64,000 nt of DNA from Phalacrocorax aristotelis (GCF_949628215.1 NW_027441371.1:558001-622000), one strand, 5' to 3'. Shown: positions 34,396-45,965, counted from the stretch's first letter. Numbers and translations are program-made. Notes: generated from the letters alone by a model not told the origin.

Positions 34396-34962
34396 TGCCG
34401 TGGCTTAGCCTCAGCTGGCAACTCTGCACCAGGGAGCTGCTTGCTCGCTCCACCCTCAGTGGGCTGGGGGAGAGAGCTGGAAGGGTAAAAGTGAGAAAAA
34501 TCATGGGTTGAGATCAAGACGGTTTAATAGGTAAAGCAAAAGCTGTGCGTGGAAGCAAAGCAAGGAATTAATTCGCTCCTCCTTTTCGGCGGGCAGGTGT
34601 TGAGCTGTTTCTGGGAAAGCAGGGCTCTGTCATGTGTAACGGTTACTTAGGAAGAGAAATGCCGTAGCCCCCAAGGACTCCCCCTTCTTCCCCCAGCTGC
34701 GTGTGCTGAGCATGATGTCAAATGGTATGGAATATCCCTTTGGTCAGTTAGCTGGGAAAGCTTTCCCAGCTGTGTCCTCTCCCAGCCTACTTGCTGGTGG
34801 GGCACTGAGAGAACCAGAAGAGGCCCTGACTGTGGAAGCAGTGCTCAGCAAGAACCAAAACATCTCTACATTATTAACGGTGTTTTGAGCATAAATCCAA
34901 AACTTATCCCTTCCTAGCTACTCTGGAGAAAATGAGCACTATCGCAGCCAACACCAGCTCCG
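34396..34962 (-). mobile_element. LTR-B, full-length, in U10
   Basis: Full form. Private base in GGTATGGAATATCC (about 34725). Confidence 0.82.
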
Positions 34963-36155
34963 TGCGGCTGCGGCAACGGCGGCCGAGGTGGCCTTGGGGC
35001 AGTGGGAGCGTTGGGGACCCTGAGCCACGAATGGCTCCTGGGACTTGTTACGCGTGTGCGCCTGCACAAACACCTGCCCTCTCCTTTGCCCTCAGGGCTG
35101 CGTTTGCGCTGCCTTTGCGTGGGGCAAGGGGCTGTGATGGAGCCCAGGGGAGGAGGTGGTGCACTGTGGGGGTGAGGGGAGGGGGCCCCCCGTTGCTGCT
35201 GTGCCTCAGCTGCGCGCGGGGGCTGGAGGAGCCCCAGGTGCGGGCGGTGGGGCTGATGGTGCCGGCTCCTCCCTGGAAAAGGGGTGGTGCCCTGCTCCGG
35301 GGGGCCAGTGTGAGCCGAGGGCGGAGCGGAGCGGAGCTGTGGCCGAGCGTCAGCGGGCTGCGACTGTAGCGAGGGAGAAGGTGAGCGGGGGCTGGGGGGT
35401 GGGCCGCTGGGTCCCGGGTAAAGCCCCGAGGAGGGCTGCGGCGGGGCAGCGCCGGGTCGGAGCGGAGCTGTGGGGAGAGCGAGGCTGTGGTGAGGGCTCG
35501 GTGGGGGTTCCGGGTGCATCGGCGGGAGGGACGGTGCCCCGCAGGGTCAGAGAGCGGGAGGGCGGGCTCGCGGCATTCCGGGAGCTGTGGTGGTGCGCCT
35601 GGCGGCTGGCCGTGCGGCCGTGTTGTGTCGCAGAGCATGCCGGGAGCTGTGGTGGTGCGGCTGTGGGCTGGCCGGGCGGCCGTGTTGTGTCGCAGAGCAT
35701 GCCGGGAGCTGCAGTCCTTGTGGCGCGCGGCTGCGGTGCGGCCGTGTTGTGCCGCAGAGCATGCCGGGAGGTGTAGTCCTTGCGGCGCGCGGCTGCCGGG
35801 CGGCCGTGTTGTGGCGCAGAGCATGCCGGGAGGTGTAGTCCTTGCGGCGCGCGGCTGCCGGGCGGCCGTGTTGTGGCGCAGAGCATGCCGGGAGGTGTAG
35901 TCCAGGCGCAGTGGCTGCCGGCGCTGTCACGTGGTTCGCCGGGGCGTGGCGGGAGGCGCGGTCTTCCGGCGCTCGGGTGCCGGGCGGCCGTGCCGCGTAC
36001 GGTACGCGCGGTGTATTTGGGGTTGGATTCGTGTTGATTTCTGGGGGCTTGCGGGTGCGGCCGCTCCCCGAGAAGCGGTGAGTTCCCCGGGAGCTGACAG
36101 AAGGGAAGAGGGAAAGGAGGAGGACGGTGACCTTTTCCCCGTGCCCAGGGCGCAG
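34963..36155 (+). promoter_or_regulatory. CpG-island promoter region of U10
   Basis: Same as U6 with the variant array. Splice motifs intact. Confidence 0.58.
35573..35901 (-). repeat. 62-bp ZNF143-type array (U10, 6 copies)
   Basis: Six copies. The second (35635) carries the GAGCTGTGGTGGTGCGGC spacer type of the degenerate first copy, a partial conversion. Confidence 0.85.
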
Positions 36156-36974
36156 ATGATGGCCGCCTCCCCGGCTCGCCGGAGCTCCCGCTCAGCCTCC
36201 CCTTGCCCCCCCCTTGCCCTGTGCGCCTGCCCCCAGCCCCGGCACCTCCCCTGCAGCGTGCCGCGTAGCCCTTGGCCGCCCCCAGGCCCTGTCGTGAAGG
36301 CAGCGAGCCGGCCCTCCTCGGTGCAGGGGCCCTTAGCAGTAGCGCGGGGAAGGGGCGCTGTGTCCAGAAGCCCCTGCGCAAGGAGAGGCTTTGGCCAGGG
36401 TCGATCGACGGTAATGACGGTCGCTGTTTCTTCTTTCCCTCTCCCAGAGACCGTGCTGAGGACGTGGTTGTCTGTCCTTCCCCCGGGGATGCCGTTGACT
36501 GCGGCCGTCTCAGGCTCGCGTGGCTTCTCTCTGCCCGGCCTCGCCGTCCTTGCAGCGCAGGGCCGAAAAGGGATAGACAAAGCCCTTCCCGGCTGTGGAG
36601 AGGAGCTGCCTCGGCTGAAGCTGGAGACGCCAACGAAAGGTAAAGCAGAAGAAACTGAAGGCGCTCTGGCTGCCAACTGCTTTCCTGCTGCAGGCAAGAG
36701 AGAGCCTGTCCCTGCAGGTGAGGGAGGAAGGATCCCCCTTCATAGCCCGCAGCGGGCCAGGCCACCAACGTGCACCGCAGGGTCTGTACGCGTAACCCGC
36801 AGTTCGGTACGGGCGTGTAGTGCACGAGCGAGCTAGGCTACGTGCCGAGGAAGCCTCATCTCGTAAGAGCTGTAAGACACCCCCGTGTTCTCTTCAGGTG
36901 GAGGTCGGCCTAGAGTCTGGAGCTGCAGAAGAGGCAGGGAGGAGAGGAGGGGAAAGAAGCATGTGAACGGCTAA
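36156..36974 (+). CDS. Candidate spliced ORF in U10
   Basis: Open. Carries the SSVQ for SSAQ replacement shared with U11, and a private Ser to Asn change near 36676 lying in the second proposed intron. Confidence 0.33.
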
Positions 36975-37345
36975 ATTGTGCCAGCAGCGCTGAGAGCGAG
37001 AGTCGCGGTGAGTCCTGGGCCAGTGGGGCCCCGTTGCCTCTCTTGTACGTCCTGGGCCCTCCCTGTCTCTCCCCCGGTCCCCTCTCTTTCCTTACCTGCT
37101 GCAAAATTATTTTTTTTTTGCGCCCCCCCCCCGCACCTTCTTTCTCCGTCTCGCTCTGAGTGGCTCCCTGCCTCCCCGTCTTTTCAGTCCTCCCTCTCTC
37201 TGTCCTGTAGCCTGTGGCTACTTGTTCTTTCTCCGCCTCTCTCTGCCTGGCTCTGGCTCCGTTTTTATTTTTTTACTCCTCCTGCTCTGTCCTGTAGCCT
37301 GTCGGTATTTTTGTCTTTCTCTGGCACTCTCGGTCTGACTCCCTG

Positions 37346-37836
37346 TGTTACCGAAAAACACGGTAAAATAGGAAACAACTCCTCAAGACCAATTTAGTAT
37401 TAAAGAGCAGGCATTCTTTATTCACGGCGCCGGATGCACGGGGGATCGCTCCTCCTGGCGTGCGTACCTCACGCACCTTTCCCGTTCAATTTGTAGATCA
37501 AAATTTTACGTATTCATACGTATTCATTATTGTCCTGTCTGCTGATCGGTACAAACTTGCTCGTTCCGTATGTAAATCGCTGCGCAGGCTCGGTGGTGGT
37601 CCGTGAGTCGGTGGTCGCGATCTCCCCCTGCCAGAATTGCCTTTTACCTTCTTGGCTGTTGATCTTGGCAGTCTTGGCTAGTTCTCTCAGTCCGCTCCAC
37701 GAAACCGCGTTTTGTCGTCCTTTTCTGACAGAAGCACGTTGTCTGTTGTTCTGCTGACGTTAACGATCGCCTAGGGACTAAAATGCAGATCAACAGGTGC
37801 GCTGATTCGTACGCTCCATGTTCCCGTAATGGAACA
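37346..37836 (-). mobile_element. Solo LTR-A in U10
   Basis: 491 bp. Private AAACACGGTAAA at about 37356. U11 has no LTR-A, so this is the rightmost copy. Confidence 0.8.
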
Positions 37837-39555
37837 CCGTCTCTGGTTGGCTGATTTCATCGCTTTGGTTACACCTGTTCCTGTTGTTCAGTTTCTTCTT
37901 TTTTGGCTTTGTGTGATTCTCTCTGTGATTCTGTTTTTCTCTGCCTCGCTTTTCCCAGCTCCCCGTCCCTCACTTGGAATGCCCGTTGTCCTTCACCAGC
38001 TCACTCTCCCTTGGTTGCCATCCCCGTTTCTGAATTCCTCCTGCTTTGCCACGTAGCCCGTGACTTTTTTCTTAATCTCTCTCTGTCTGCCTCAACGCTC
38101 CCCCCGCGCTTTTTCATTCGTCTGCTCTGCTCTGCACCCTGCTACTGTTCTTGCCTTTCTGAGTTCTTCTCTGTCGAGCTCCCTTTCCCTATTTGTGGAT
38201 TCCTGTTCTTCCTGCAGCCACCGCTGTTCCCTGTGACCTCCGTCTCTCTCTGTCCAGCTCCCTGTCCCTAGGTTTTAATCCCTGCCTCTGCCCGCTGTAG
38301 CCCGTCTAGGTTTTTCTCTCGGCCTCTCTCTCTGTCCGGCTCCCTCTCTCTGTGTTCTAAGTCCACGTTCTCTGTCACGTAGACCCGTGCTATTTGTTTG
38401 TCCTCATCTCTCTCTGTCCAGCTCCTTGCTGCGATGTTTTATTTCTTCCCTCTCTGTCTGTCTTTGTAGCCCGTTGCCGTTGTTGGTTTGTTTTTTTTTT
38501 TTTCCCACTTGTTTCTTCATGTGTCTCTGTCTGCCTCCCAGTGCCTGATCTTTAATTCCTCCTTCCCTGTAGGCCGCTGTTCCTTTTTTCCATTCTACAT
38601 TGTGTTCTCTTTGGTCTGCTGTTCTTATTCATCGATTCCCTCCTCGCTGCCCTGTGGCTTGTCCCCATTTATTGTTGCCTCTCTCTCCCTCTCTCTGGCT
38701 TCTTGCCCCTGTTTTTAAAATTCCTCCCTCTCTTCTCTCTTCCCTGTTGGCCGTGTGATCTTCAGCCTTTCTCCACCTCTTTCTGCCCAGCTCTCTGCGT
38801 CTATTCATTAATTCTTCCCTCTCTGCCCTGTAGCCTGTAGCTTCTGTCCTTTCTCCATCTTGCTGTCTCTGGCTTCCCCGTGACCCTCTTTTAGAATTGT
38901 TTCTCTCTTCTCTCTGTACGCATTGCGATTCCTTTTGCTCTCCATCTCCCTTTGTTTTGGTGTTTTTTTTGTTGTTTTTCTGGCTCCCTGTCCCTAATTG
39001 TTAATTCTCTGCCTTCTCATGCTCTGTACCACGTAGCCCCATGGTTTGTTTTGTGGTGTTCCCTCCCTGGCCCCTTCCCTCCGTCGTTGGCTGTCTCGGC
39101 TCCCTGTCCCCGTGGCTTCATTCTTCCCTTTCTGCCCTGTTCTTGTCGCTTATCTTGTCTGTCTCCATCTCGCTCGGTCCAGCTTCCTGCCCCTGTTCTT
39201 CTTTCCTCCCTCGCTGTCGTGCTGCCTGCCCCAGGTTCTTTGTGCGTCTCCAGCCTGCTCCTCATCCTTCTTTGTTGGTCTGTGTCCTGCTCTTCCCCTC
39301 TCTCTGCTGCTTTTATCTCCACCTCCGTCAGGCTCCCTGTCCTCCTCTGGCCGTCCTGTTCCCTGCCTCGTGCCTTCTCACTACACGCACACACGCCCCC
39401 CCCCGCCCCCGTCCAGCCGGATGCTGCTCTTCTCTCCTCCTACTGTCCTGTGCCCTGCTCCTCACCTTTGGTGGCCTCCCCCTCTGCTCAGCAGCCCGTC
39501 GCTCCAGGAGCCAGGCGACGGACGGTCCGTTCCCTGCCAAACCGGGACAAGCGCG

Positions 39556-40122
39556 TGCCGTGGCTTAGCCTCAGCTGGCAACTCTGCACCAGGGAGCTGC
39601 TTGCTCGCTCCACCCTCAGTGGGCTGGGGGAGAGAGCTGGAAGGGTAAAAGTGAGAAAAATCATGGGTTGAGATCAAGACGGTTTAATAGGTAAAGCAAA
39701 AGCTGTGCGTGGAAGCAAAGCAAGGAATTAATTCGCTCCTCCTTTTCGGCGGGCAGGTGTTGAGCTGTTTCTGGGAAAGCAGGGCTCTGTCATGTGTAAC
39801 GGTTACTTAGGAAGAGAAATGCCGTAGCCCCCAAGGACTCCCCCTTCTTCCCCCAGCTGCGTGTGCTGAGCATGATGTCAAATGGTATGGATTATCCCTT
39901 TGGTCAGTTAGCTGGGAAAGCTTTCCCAGCTGTGTCCTCTCCCAGCCTACTTGCTGGTGGGGCACTGAGAGAACCAGAAGAGGCCCTGACTGTGGAAGCA
40001 GTGCTCAGCAAGAACCAAAACATCTCTACATTATTAACGGTGTTTTGAGCATAAATCCAAAACTTATCCCTTCCTAGCTACTCTGGAGAAAATGAGCACT
40101 ATCGCAGCCAACACCAGCTCCG
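39556..40122 (-). mobile_element. LTR-B, full-length, in U11
   Basis: Full form in the boundary unit. Confidence 0.82.
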
Positions 40123-41315
40123 TGCGGCTGCGGCAACGGCGGCCGAGGTGGCCTTGGGGCAGTGGGAGCGTTGGGGACCCTGAGCCACGAATGGCTCCTG
40201 GGACTTGTTACGCGTGTGCGCCTGCACAAACACCTGCCCTCTCCTTTGCCCTCAGGGCTGCGTTTGCGCTGCCTTTGCGTGGGGCAAGGGGCTGTGATGG
40301 AGCCCAGGGGAGGAGGTGGTGCACTGTGGGGGTGAGGGGAGGGGGCCCCCCGTTGCTGCTGTGCCTCAGCTGCGCGCGGGGGCTGGAGGAGCCCCAGGTG
40401 CGGGCAGTGGGGCTGATGGTGCCGGCTCCTCCCTGGAAAAGGGGTGGTGCCCTGCTCCGGGGGGCCAGTGTGAGCCGAGGGCGGAGCGGAGCGGAGCTGT
40501 GGCCGAGCGTCAGCGGGCTGCGACTGTAGCGAGGGAGAAGGTGAGCGGGGGCTGGGGGGTGGGCCGCTGGGTCCCGGGTAAAGCCCCGAGGAGGGCTGCG
40601 GCGGGGCAGCGCCGGGTCGGAGCGGAGCTGTGGGGAGAGCGAGGCTGTGGTGAGGGCTCGGTGGGGGTTCCGGGTGCATCGGCGGGAGGGACGGTGCCCC
40701 GCAGGGTCAGAGAGCGGGAGGGCGGGCTCGCGGCATTCCGGGAGCTGTGGTGGTGCGCCTGGCGGCTGGCCGTGCGGCCGTGTTGTGTCGCAGAGCATGC
40801 TGGGAGCTGTGGTGGTGCGGCTGTGGGCTGGCCGGGCGGCCGTGTTGTGTCGCAGAGCATGCCGGGAGCTGCAGTCCTTGTGGCGCGCGGCTGCGGTGCG
40901 GCCGTGTTGTGCCGCAGAGCATGCCGGGAGGTGTAGTCCTTGCGGCGCGCGGCTGCCGGGCGGCCGTGTTGTGGCGCAGAGCATGCCGGGAGGTGTAGTC
41001 CTTGCGGCGCGCGGCTGCCGGGCGGCCGTGTTGTGGCGCAGAGCATGCCGGGAGGTGTAGTCCAGGCGCAGTGGCTGCCGGCGCTGTCACGTGGTTCGCC
41101 GGGGCGTGGCGGGAGGCGCGGTCTTCCGGCGCTCGGGTGCCGGGCGGCCGTGCCGCGTACGGTACGCGCGGTGTATTTGGGGTTGGATTCGTGTTGATTT
41201 CTGGGGGCTTGCGGGTGCGGCCGCTCCCCGAGAAGCGGTGAGTTCCCCGGGAGCTGACAGAAGGGAAGAGGGAAAGGAGGAGGACGGTGACCTTTTCCCC
41301 GTGCCCAGGGCGCAG
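40123..41315 (+). promoter_or_regulatory. CpG-island promoter region of U11
   Basis: Same as U10. This copy is closest to the single-copy flank exons and would be the best candidate promoter for a transcript reading into 42.4-57 kb (inference). Confidence 0.58.
40733..41061 (-). repeat. 62-bp ZNF143-type array (U11, 6 copies)
   Basis: Organised as in U10. The second copy reads GCATGCTGGGAGC, which on the minus strand gives CCCAGCATGC, the canonical form of the ZNF143 core. Confidence 0.85.
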
Positions 41316-42134
41316 ATGATGGCCGCCTCCCCGGCTCGCCGGAGCTCCCGCTCAGCCTCCCCTTGCCCCCCCCTTGCCCCGTGCGCCTGCCCCCAGCCCC
41401 GGCACCTCCCCTGCAGCGTGCCGCGTAGCCCTTGGCCGCCCCCAGGCCCTGTCGTGAAGGCAGCGAGCCGGCCCTCCTCGGTGCAGGGGCCCTTAGCAGT
41501 AGCGCGGGGAAGGGGCGCTGTGTCCAGAAGCCCCTGCGCAAGGAGAGGCTTTGGCCAGGGTCGATCGACGGTAATGACGGTCGCTGTTTCTTCTTTCCCT
41601 CTCCCAGAGACCGTGCTGAGGACGTGGTTGTCTGTCCTTCCCCCGGGGATGCCGTTGACTGCGGCCGTCTCAGGCTCGCGTGGCTTCTCTCTGCCCGGCC
41701 TCGCCGTCCTTGCAGCGCAGGGCCGAAAAGGGATAGACAAAGCCCTTCCCGGCTGTGGAGAGGAGCTGCCTCGGCTGAAGCTGGAGACGCCAACGAAAGG
41801 TAAAGCAGAAGAAACTGAAGGCGCTCTGGCTGCCAGCTGCTTTCCTGCTGCAGGCAAGAGAGAGCCTGTCCCTGCAGGTGAGGGAGGAAGGATCCCCCTT
41901 CATAGCCCGCAGCGGGCCAGGCCACCAACGTGCACCGCAGGGTCTGTACGCGTAACCCGCAGTTCGGTACGGGCGTGTAGTGCACGAGCGAGCTAGGCTA
42001 CGTGCCGAGGAAGCCTCATCTCGTAAGAGCTGTAAGACACCCCCGTGTTCTCTTCAGGTGGAGGTCGGCCTAGAGTCTGGAGCTGCAGAAGAGGCAGGGA
42101 GGAGAGGAGGGGAAAGAAGCATGTGAACGGCTAA
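41316..42134 (+). CDS. Candidate spliced ORF in U11
   Basis: Open, with SSVQ as in U10. It is immediately upstream of the array edge and of the diverged flank copy at 42414-42590. Confidence 0.33.
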
Positions 42135-42407
42135 ATTGTGCCAGCAGCGCTGAGAGCGAGAGTCGCGGTGAGTCCTGGGCCAGTGGGGCCCCGTTGCCTC
42201 TCTTGTGCGTCCTGGGCCCTCCCTGTCTCTCCCCCGGCCCCCTCTCTTTCCTTACCTGCTGCAAAATTATTTTTTTTTTGCACCCCCCCCGCACCTTCTT
42301 TCTCCGTCTCGCTCTGAGTGGCTCCCTGCCTCCCCGTCTTTTCAGTCCTCCCTCTCTCTTTCCTGTAGCCTGTGGCTACTTTTCCTTTCTCTGCCTCTCT
42401 CTGCCTG

Positions 42408-42676
42408 CAGTGGATTCCCCCTCAGTGCAGGGGCCCTTGGCAGTAGCGCGGGGAAGGAGCGGTGTGTCCAGAAGCCCCTGCGGAAGGAGAGGCTTTGGTC
42501 TGGGTCGATCTGCGGTAATAACGGTTGCTGTTTCCTCTTTCCCTCTCCCAGAGGCTGTGCTCAGGATGGGGTTGTCTGTCCTTCCTGTTCGTCTCTTCCT
42601 CTCTCTATTCCTTTGCACTGGTCCCTCTCCCTATTGTTTATTGTTTTGCTTCTCTGAACCTTTTTTTTATTCCCAG
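42408..42676 (+). pseudogene. Diverged partial copy of the long-unit coding segment at the array edge
   Basis: From about 42414 to 42590 the sequence is homologous to 17838-18009 of U6 (GCAGGGGCCCTT, GCAGTAGCGCGGGGAAGG, AGAAGCCCCTGCG, AGAGGCTTTGG, TTTCCCTCTCCCAGAG). It is more diverged than any array unit is from another. It abuts the C/T block of U11, so the normal order is rearranged. It may be the remains of the next unit or the ancestral single-copy locus. After 42590 the similarity fades into C/T-rich sequence ending in TTTTTATTCCCAG at 42676. Confidence 0.7.
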
Positions 42677-42853
42677 CATTTTCCCGTGACAGGAGCGGCG
42701 AAGAAGGGAGCGGAGTATCGGGGTATCTGTGGAGAGAGCATCGGGTGTTCTCCTGTCTTTGCGGGGCTGACCCTGAGGAAGCGTGGCACGTGGGTCGATA
42801 GCATGAATATATATATTTTGTGGGTGCACAAATCCTTTTCAGAGTGTCAGAGG
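42677..42853 (+). other. Candidate exon (177 nt)
   Basis: A polypyrimidine tract and CCCAG precede it, and CAGAGG|GTAAGG ends it. It is open in phase 0 for all 59 codons, giving a basic, Gly-rich peptide starting HFPVTGAAKKG. The product is unknown. The frame upstream runs through array sequence and is not meaningful. Confidence 0.35.
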
Positions 42854-43238
42854 GTAAGGGTTTTGTTCTGTTCAGCGTAAACATTGTTCTGTTTGGTGTA
42901 TTTGTCGAAGACGAGAGTTTAGTGGGGGAGGAAGTCAGCTCTCTAGCTGGTTTGAGGTGGGCTATACGTGTTTGTCGGTCATCTCTCTCCTGCCAGATGT
43001 TTTGAACTAGTTGTATCTGGTTTTCCTAGGGAGTCACAAAGGGGTTTGGGGCTCCCCGGTGGCGGGTGCTGTGGCCAAAAGAGAAAGCAGGGTCACAGAG
43101 TGCTTCATTTACGGGGCTGGCCTCGGACATCTCCTGCACAAACTTCTGGTATGTAGTGATCGGGATTCGATTTCCTGAAGAAGGAGAGGATGATGGAGCT
43201 CATTATAAGAGCATAATCATTTTCTCTTCCTTTGGCAG
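42854..43238 (+). other. Intron-like spacer
   Basis: No repeat or gene recognised. It begins with a GTAAGG donor and ends with a TTTTCTCTTCCTTTGGCAG acceptor. Confidence 0.4.
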
Positions 43239-43342
43239 TACGGGCACCCGAGGGCCAGCCTGCTTTTGAGGAACAGCATGAGGATGTCGGTGTCGACGCT
43301 CAGCAGTGGAAGGAAGCTTCTTTTGGAGGCCAAGAAGATGAA
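43239..43342 (+). other. Candidate exon (104 nt), acidic Gln-rich peptide
   Basis: A strong acceptor (TTTCTCTTCCTTTGGCAG) precedes it and the donor is GATGAA|GTAGAG. The frame gives RAPEGQPAFEEQHEDVGVD and then QQWKEASFGG, coding-like and low in hydrophobic residues. It enters with two bases of a split codon and leaves in phase 0. I do not recognise the protein. Confidence 0.45.
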
Positions 43343-45358
43343 GTAGAGTGCGTATTTGTTGTGTTTGATTTTCATTGCGGGGATGGGGAGGGGTGGGACA
43401 TGGAAAACGCGGTCCCGGGCAGGGGAGGTGTCTATGATGTGGGAGGCCGTGAGAGAGATCATGGACGCTGCTGGACAGGCGTTAGAACCCGTTGCTCAGG
43501 TTGGACGGACCCAGCAGAACCACCGCACCATCTTAAGTAATGCCTGCTCACGTACTGAGATTTTAGTAGTTGCCCCCGCATCAGCTTTGGCTTTTCCTCG
43601 TCGAGCTTGTGTTTTGGCAAGAAGCGTCTTTCGTTAAGCATTTGGGTCTAAGGGGTGTCCGTGAGGCTACGTGGTGCCCATCCCCATGAGATTTTGTGAC
43701 CATCAAGTGATATTCAGCATCCATCTTATGCCCGTCTCCTGTAACTACTCTGCAGTTTTCGCTTAAGGCTTGATAGCGCAGCGTTAGCTGAGGGCGGCAT
43801 TTACCCCGCTGGCCCCTCCACGCCGATGGCGTTTCCCCTGCCGGCCGCTGTCCGTTCCCTGTAACTGTGACTCTTGTCCCGGCAGAACCTTTGCCAAAGC
43901 CACCTTTGTGCTCCGCAGCAGTCTGTTTTCTGTCTCGAGTATGTTTCTTTTCGGTATCCGATACCCCAGAGCTGTGTACCGTTGGCTCAGGTCTCTCCTT
44001 GAGCTTCTGCGAGAAGAGAGAGCCTTCATCTGTTTTTATCCATGTGTCTCCTGGGGTGTTTTTTTGTTGTCCTTTACAATTTAGTTTTGCCCCAGCTACT
44101 GAGGTGTTAATTTAGCTGCTTCATACGGTTCCCGATACGCTTGTGTATTTCCACGTTTCTTTTCATGTTTTTTGTCCTTTGAGACTGATCCAGTTCTGTT
44201 AAGGGACTGAGCGAGAGAGAGCGTTGAGGTGACTCCGAATGGTTGATGGTTTTACAGTAAATGATTGACTTTATAACCAGAGATATTTTTTGAGAAGGGG
44301 TTCTTAAAAAATTTCATTCTGCTTTGCCATTCCGCTGGCGTAGATGAGCCCCAGCCTTTTTTCGGGAGGCTCATTCTGCTCCTGGGCTTCTCTGGTACTG
44401 TTCCTTGAGTTGGTTGCAGGTTTTGAGCTGTCTAAGATCTTTGGGTAGGTGTGTTTTGACATTCAGAGATGGGGAGGTTTCTGGCTGAGGTAAGAGATTA
44501 AGGAGCAGTCAAAGTTGAGCAGCAGATATATATTAGAAAGTACACTTGTACGAGCTTTTGTTTTTCCTTGGGTCAGTAAGTTTGTGTTGGGTGTTCAGGG
44601 GTAGCAAGATGGTCTGATAGATTGTTTTGGATTATTTGGTTTTGTGGGGGTGTTATGGTTTTGTCTGGGTTTTTTTGTTTGTGGTTTGTTGTTCTTTTGT
44701 GTGTGTGGTAGGTTTTTTTGTTTGGTTGTTTTGTTTTCCCGGAATTTTATGACTTGACCAAAGGTAGAAGCTTATATTTTTTCCACCGGTTTTGCCTGTG
44801 TGTTGTGCAAGTTGTTGACGTTATCTCTCAATAGGACTGACGGTGAGATGCTGCGGTAGGGGTTAGGGTGAGCGTGTTGTACGTGTCTGTATATGGAGCT
44901 CTAGCCTTCCTTCAGAAAGCAGCAGGGGCGTAATGCATAGTGTGTGTTGGGTTACGGAACTGCTCGTCGCCTTTCCCGATTGCCCGCAGAGTACCACGTT
45001 GTCCCGAGAACCTCTGCAGCTTGCGGCAGGTCCCTCGTAGATTATAAGCATCAGGGCTTCCGTTATTTTGTGGGCCTGTAGAGAGCACAGAGTCTGCGGG
45101 AAGCCGGAAGGTGGGAGGTGCTCGCAGAACGCGGGGCAGAGGTGGGAAGGGCGGCTCCCGAGGAGCGGCTGACAGAGGGGCTTTAGGGGTGCAAATACAG
45201 GGCAGGAGCTGTCGGGAAGGAGTGAGGTTCCTTCCCTAACAGTTCAGGAGGAGAGGAGGGGTTTTTGAAGTCTTGGTACCGGGGGATGGTTGGGAAAGGG
45301 GTGTTTAAGTGTTAGCTAATGGCCGCGTTCTGTGTGCAAGCAGCCTCCGGTAGCCCAG
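43343..45358 (+). other. Noncoding flank, no gene seen
   Basis: About 2 kb without a convincing exon or known repeat. A T/G-rich low-complexity stretch lies at about 44633-44745. The short open frames here are unsupported by splice signals or recognisable product. Confidence 0.4.
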
Positions 45359-45447
45359 TCTCCTTCCCCGTATGTGTCAGCGCGGCCACTCGAGCGTGCT
45401 GTCTGCCGAGAGGTTCTCCACCCAGCTGTTCATGGAGTCGCTCAGGA
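45359..45447 (+). other. Candidate exon next to the ERV insertion
   Basis: An open block ending in TCGCTCAGGA|GTGAGT (donor at 45448) and giving SAERFSTQLFMESLR near its end. Several AGs upstream make the start uncertain (45344 to 45359). It leaves one base of a split codon, and the candidate exon at 52376 begins with the two bases needed. The frame would therefore hold across an intron that now contains the 6.5-kb ERV. Confidence 0.4.
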
Positions 45448-45455
45448 GTGAGTTA

Positions 45456-45460
45456 CCTAC
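45456..45460 (+). repeat. 5-bp target site duplication, left copy (CCTAC)
   Basis: CCTAC precedes the 5' LTR and recurs at 51984-51988 right after the 3' LTR. Confidence 0.85.
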
Positions 45461-45958
45461 TGTGCTGGTTTTGGCTGAGAAGGGGTTAATTCTCCTCACT
45501 GTGGGGGTCAGCTACCTTTCCAGCTTCCCGCGCTCTGCCGCGTGGCGTGGCAGGGGGGGCTGGGAGGGGCAGGGCCATGGTGGGGGCGGCTGACCCCGAC
45601 TGGCCAATGGCAGGTTCATTCCATACCGTGTGACACCATGACCAGTATATTGAGGGGGGGCAGTGGCAGCGCGCGGGCGGCGCGGCGTCGGGTCGGCGGG
45701 CGGCGAGCGGCTGCGGCGCGTGCGGTTTGTTCCGGCGGTTCGTTCCCCCTCTCCCCTCCCTTCCCCCCTCCCCCGGGGCTTTGCGCCTCTCGTTGTTCTC
45801 CTTTACATTGCATTTCTACTGTTGTTTCTTTTAATTTTCATTATTAAACTGTTCTTATCCCAACCCACGAGCGTTACCCTTCTGATTCTCTCCCCGATCT
45901 ACCGGTGGGGGAGTGAGCGAGCGACTGTGTGGGGCTGAGCTGCCGCTAAACCACGACA
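45461..45958 (+). repeat. 5' LTR of ERV-1
   Basis: Starts TGTGCTGGTTTTGGCTGAG and ends AAACCACGACA. Promoter-like signals: CCAAT at 45604-45608 and a TATATTGA element at 45646-45653, about 40 bp later. A GC-rich stretch with CGCGCGGGCGGCGCGG follows. The ATTAAA polyadenylation signal is at 45844-45849. Small open frames inside are incidental. Confidence 0.93.
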
Positions 45959-45965
45959 GTCTTTT

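Larger units (their letters stand above)
33756..38914 (+). repeat. Array unit U10 (long, 5159 bp)
   Basis: Long unit with a variant second copy in the 62-bp array (about 35635-35696) shared only with U11. It also shares GTGCAGGGG at about 36320 with U11 and with the single-copy flank, where U6-U8 read GCGCAGGGG. Confidence 0.93.
1..42407. repeat. Macrosatellite array, 11 head-to-tail units (U1-U11)
   Basis: Eleven near-identical units share the anchor TGTACGCATTGCGATTCC at 1, 3065, 6126, 9189, 12235, 15281, 20438, 25595, 30691, 33756 and 38915. Spacings are 3064, 3061, 3063, 3046, 3046, 5157, 5157, 5096, 3065 and 5159 bp. The first unit is cut by the window edge and the last is truncated at about 42407, where similarity to the unit body stops inside a C/T-rich stretch. 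Order within a unit is: C/T-rich minisatellite, LTR-B (antisense), in long units a 1.8-kb CpG island with candidate exons, a 110-bp exon-like block, C/T-rich minisatellite, LTR-A (antisense), and more C/T-rich minisatellite. Divergence between units is only scattered single bases and small indels, so amplification or homogenisation is recent. Confidence 0.97.
38915..42407 (+). repeat. Array unit U11 (long, truncated, array edge)
   Basis: Last unit. It follows U10 through the CpG island and exon-like segments, then ends in the C/T-rich block at about 42407 without LTR-A. It has private changes near the edge (CTTGTGCGTCC at about 42203, GCACCCCCCCC at about 42280), as expected for a boundary unit that is homogenised less. 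Confidence 0.9.

Noticed and set aside
42194..42880. 228-codon + frame across the array edge
   Set aside because: Its first half is C/T repeat and the diverged unit copy. Only the part after the acceptor at 42676 has exon-like borders.
45542..45847. Small open frames within the ERV-1 LTRs
   Set aside because: Duplicated in both LTRs, overlapping in several frames, with no recognisable protein.
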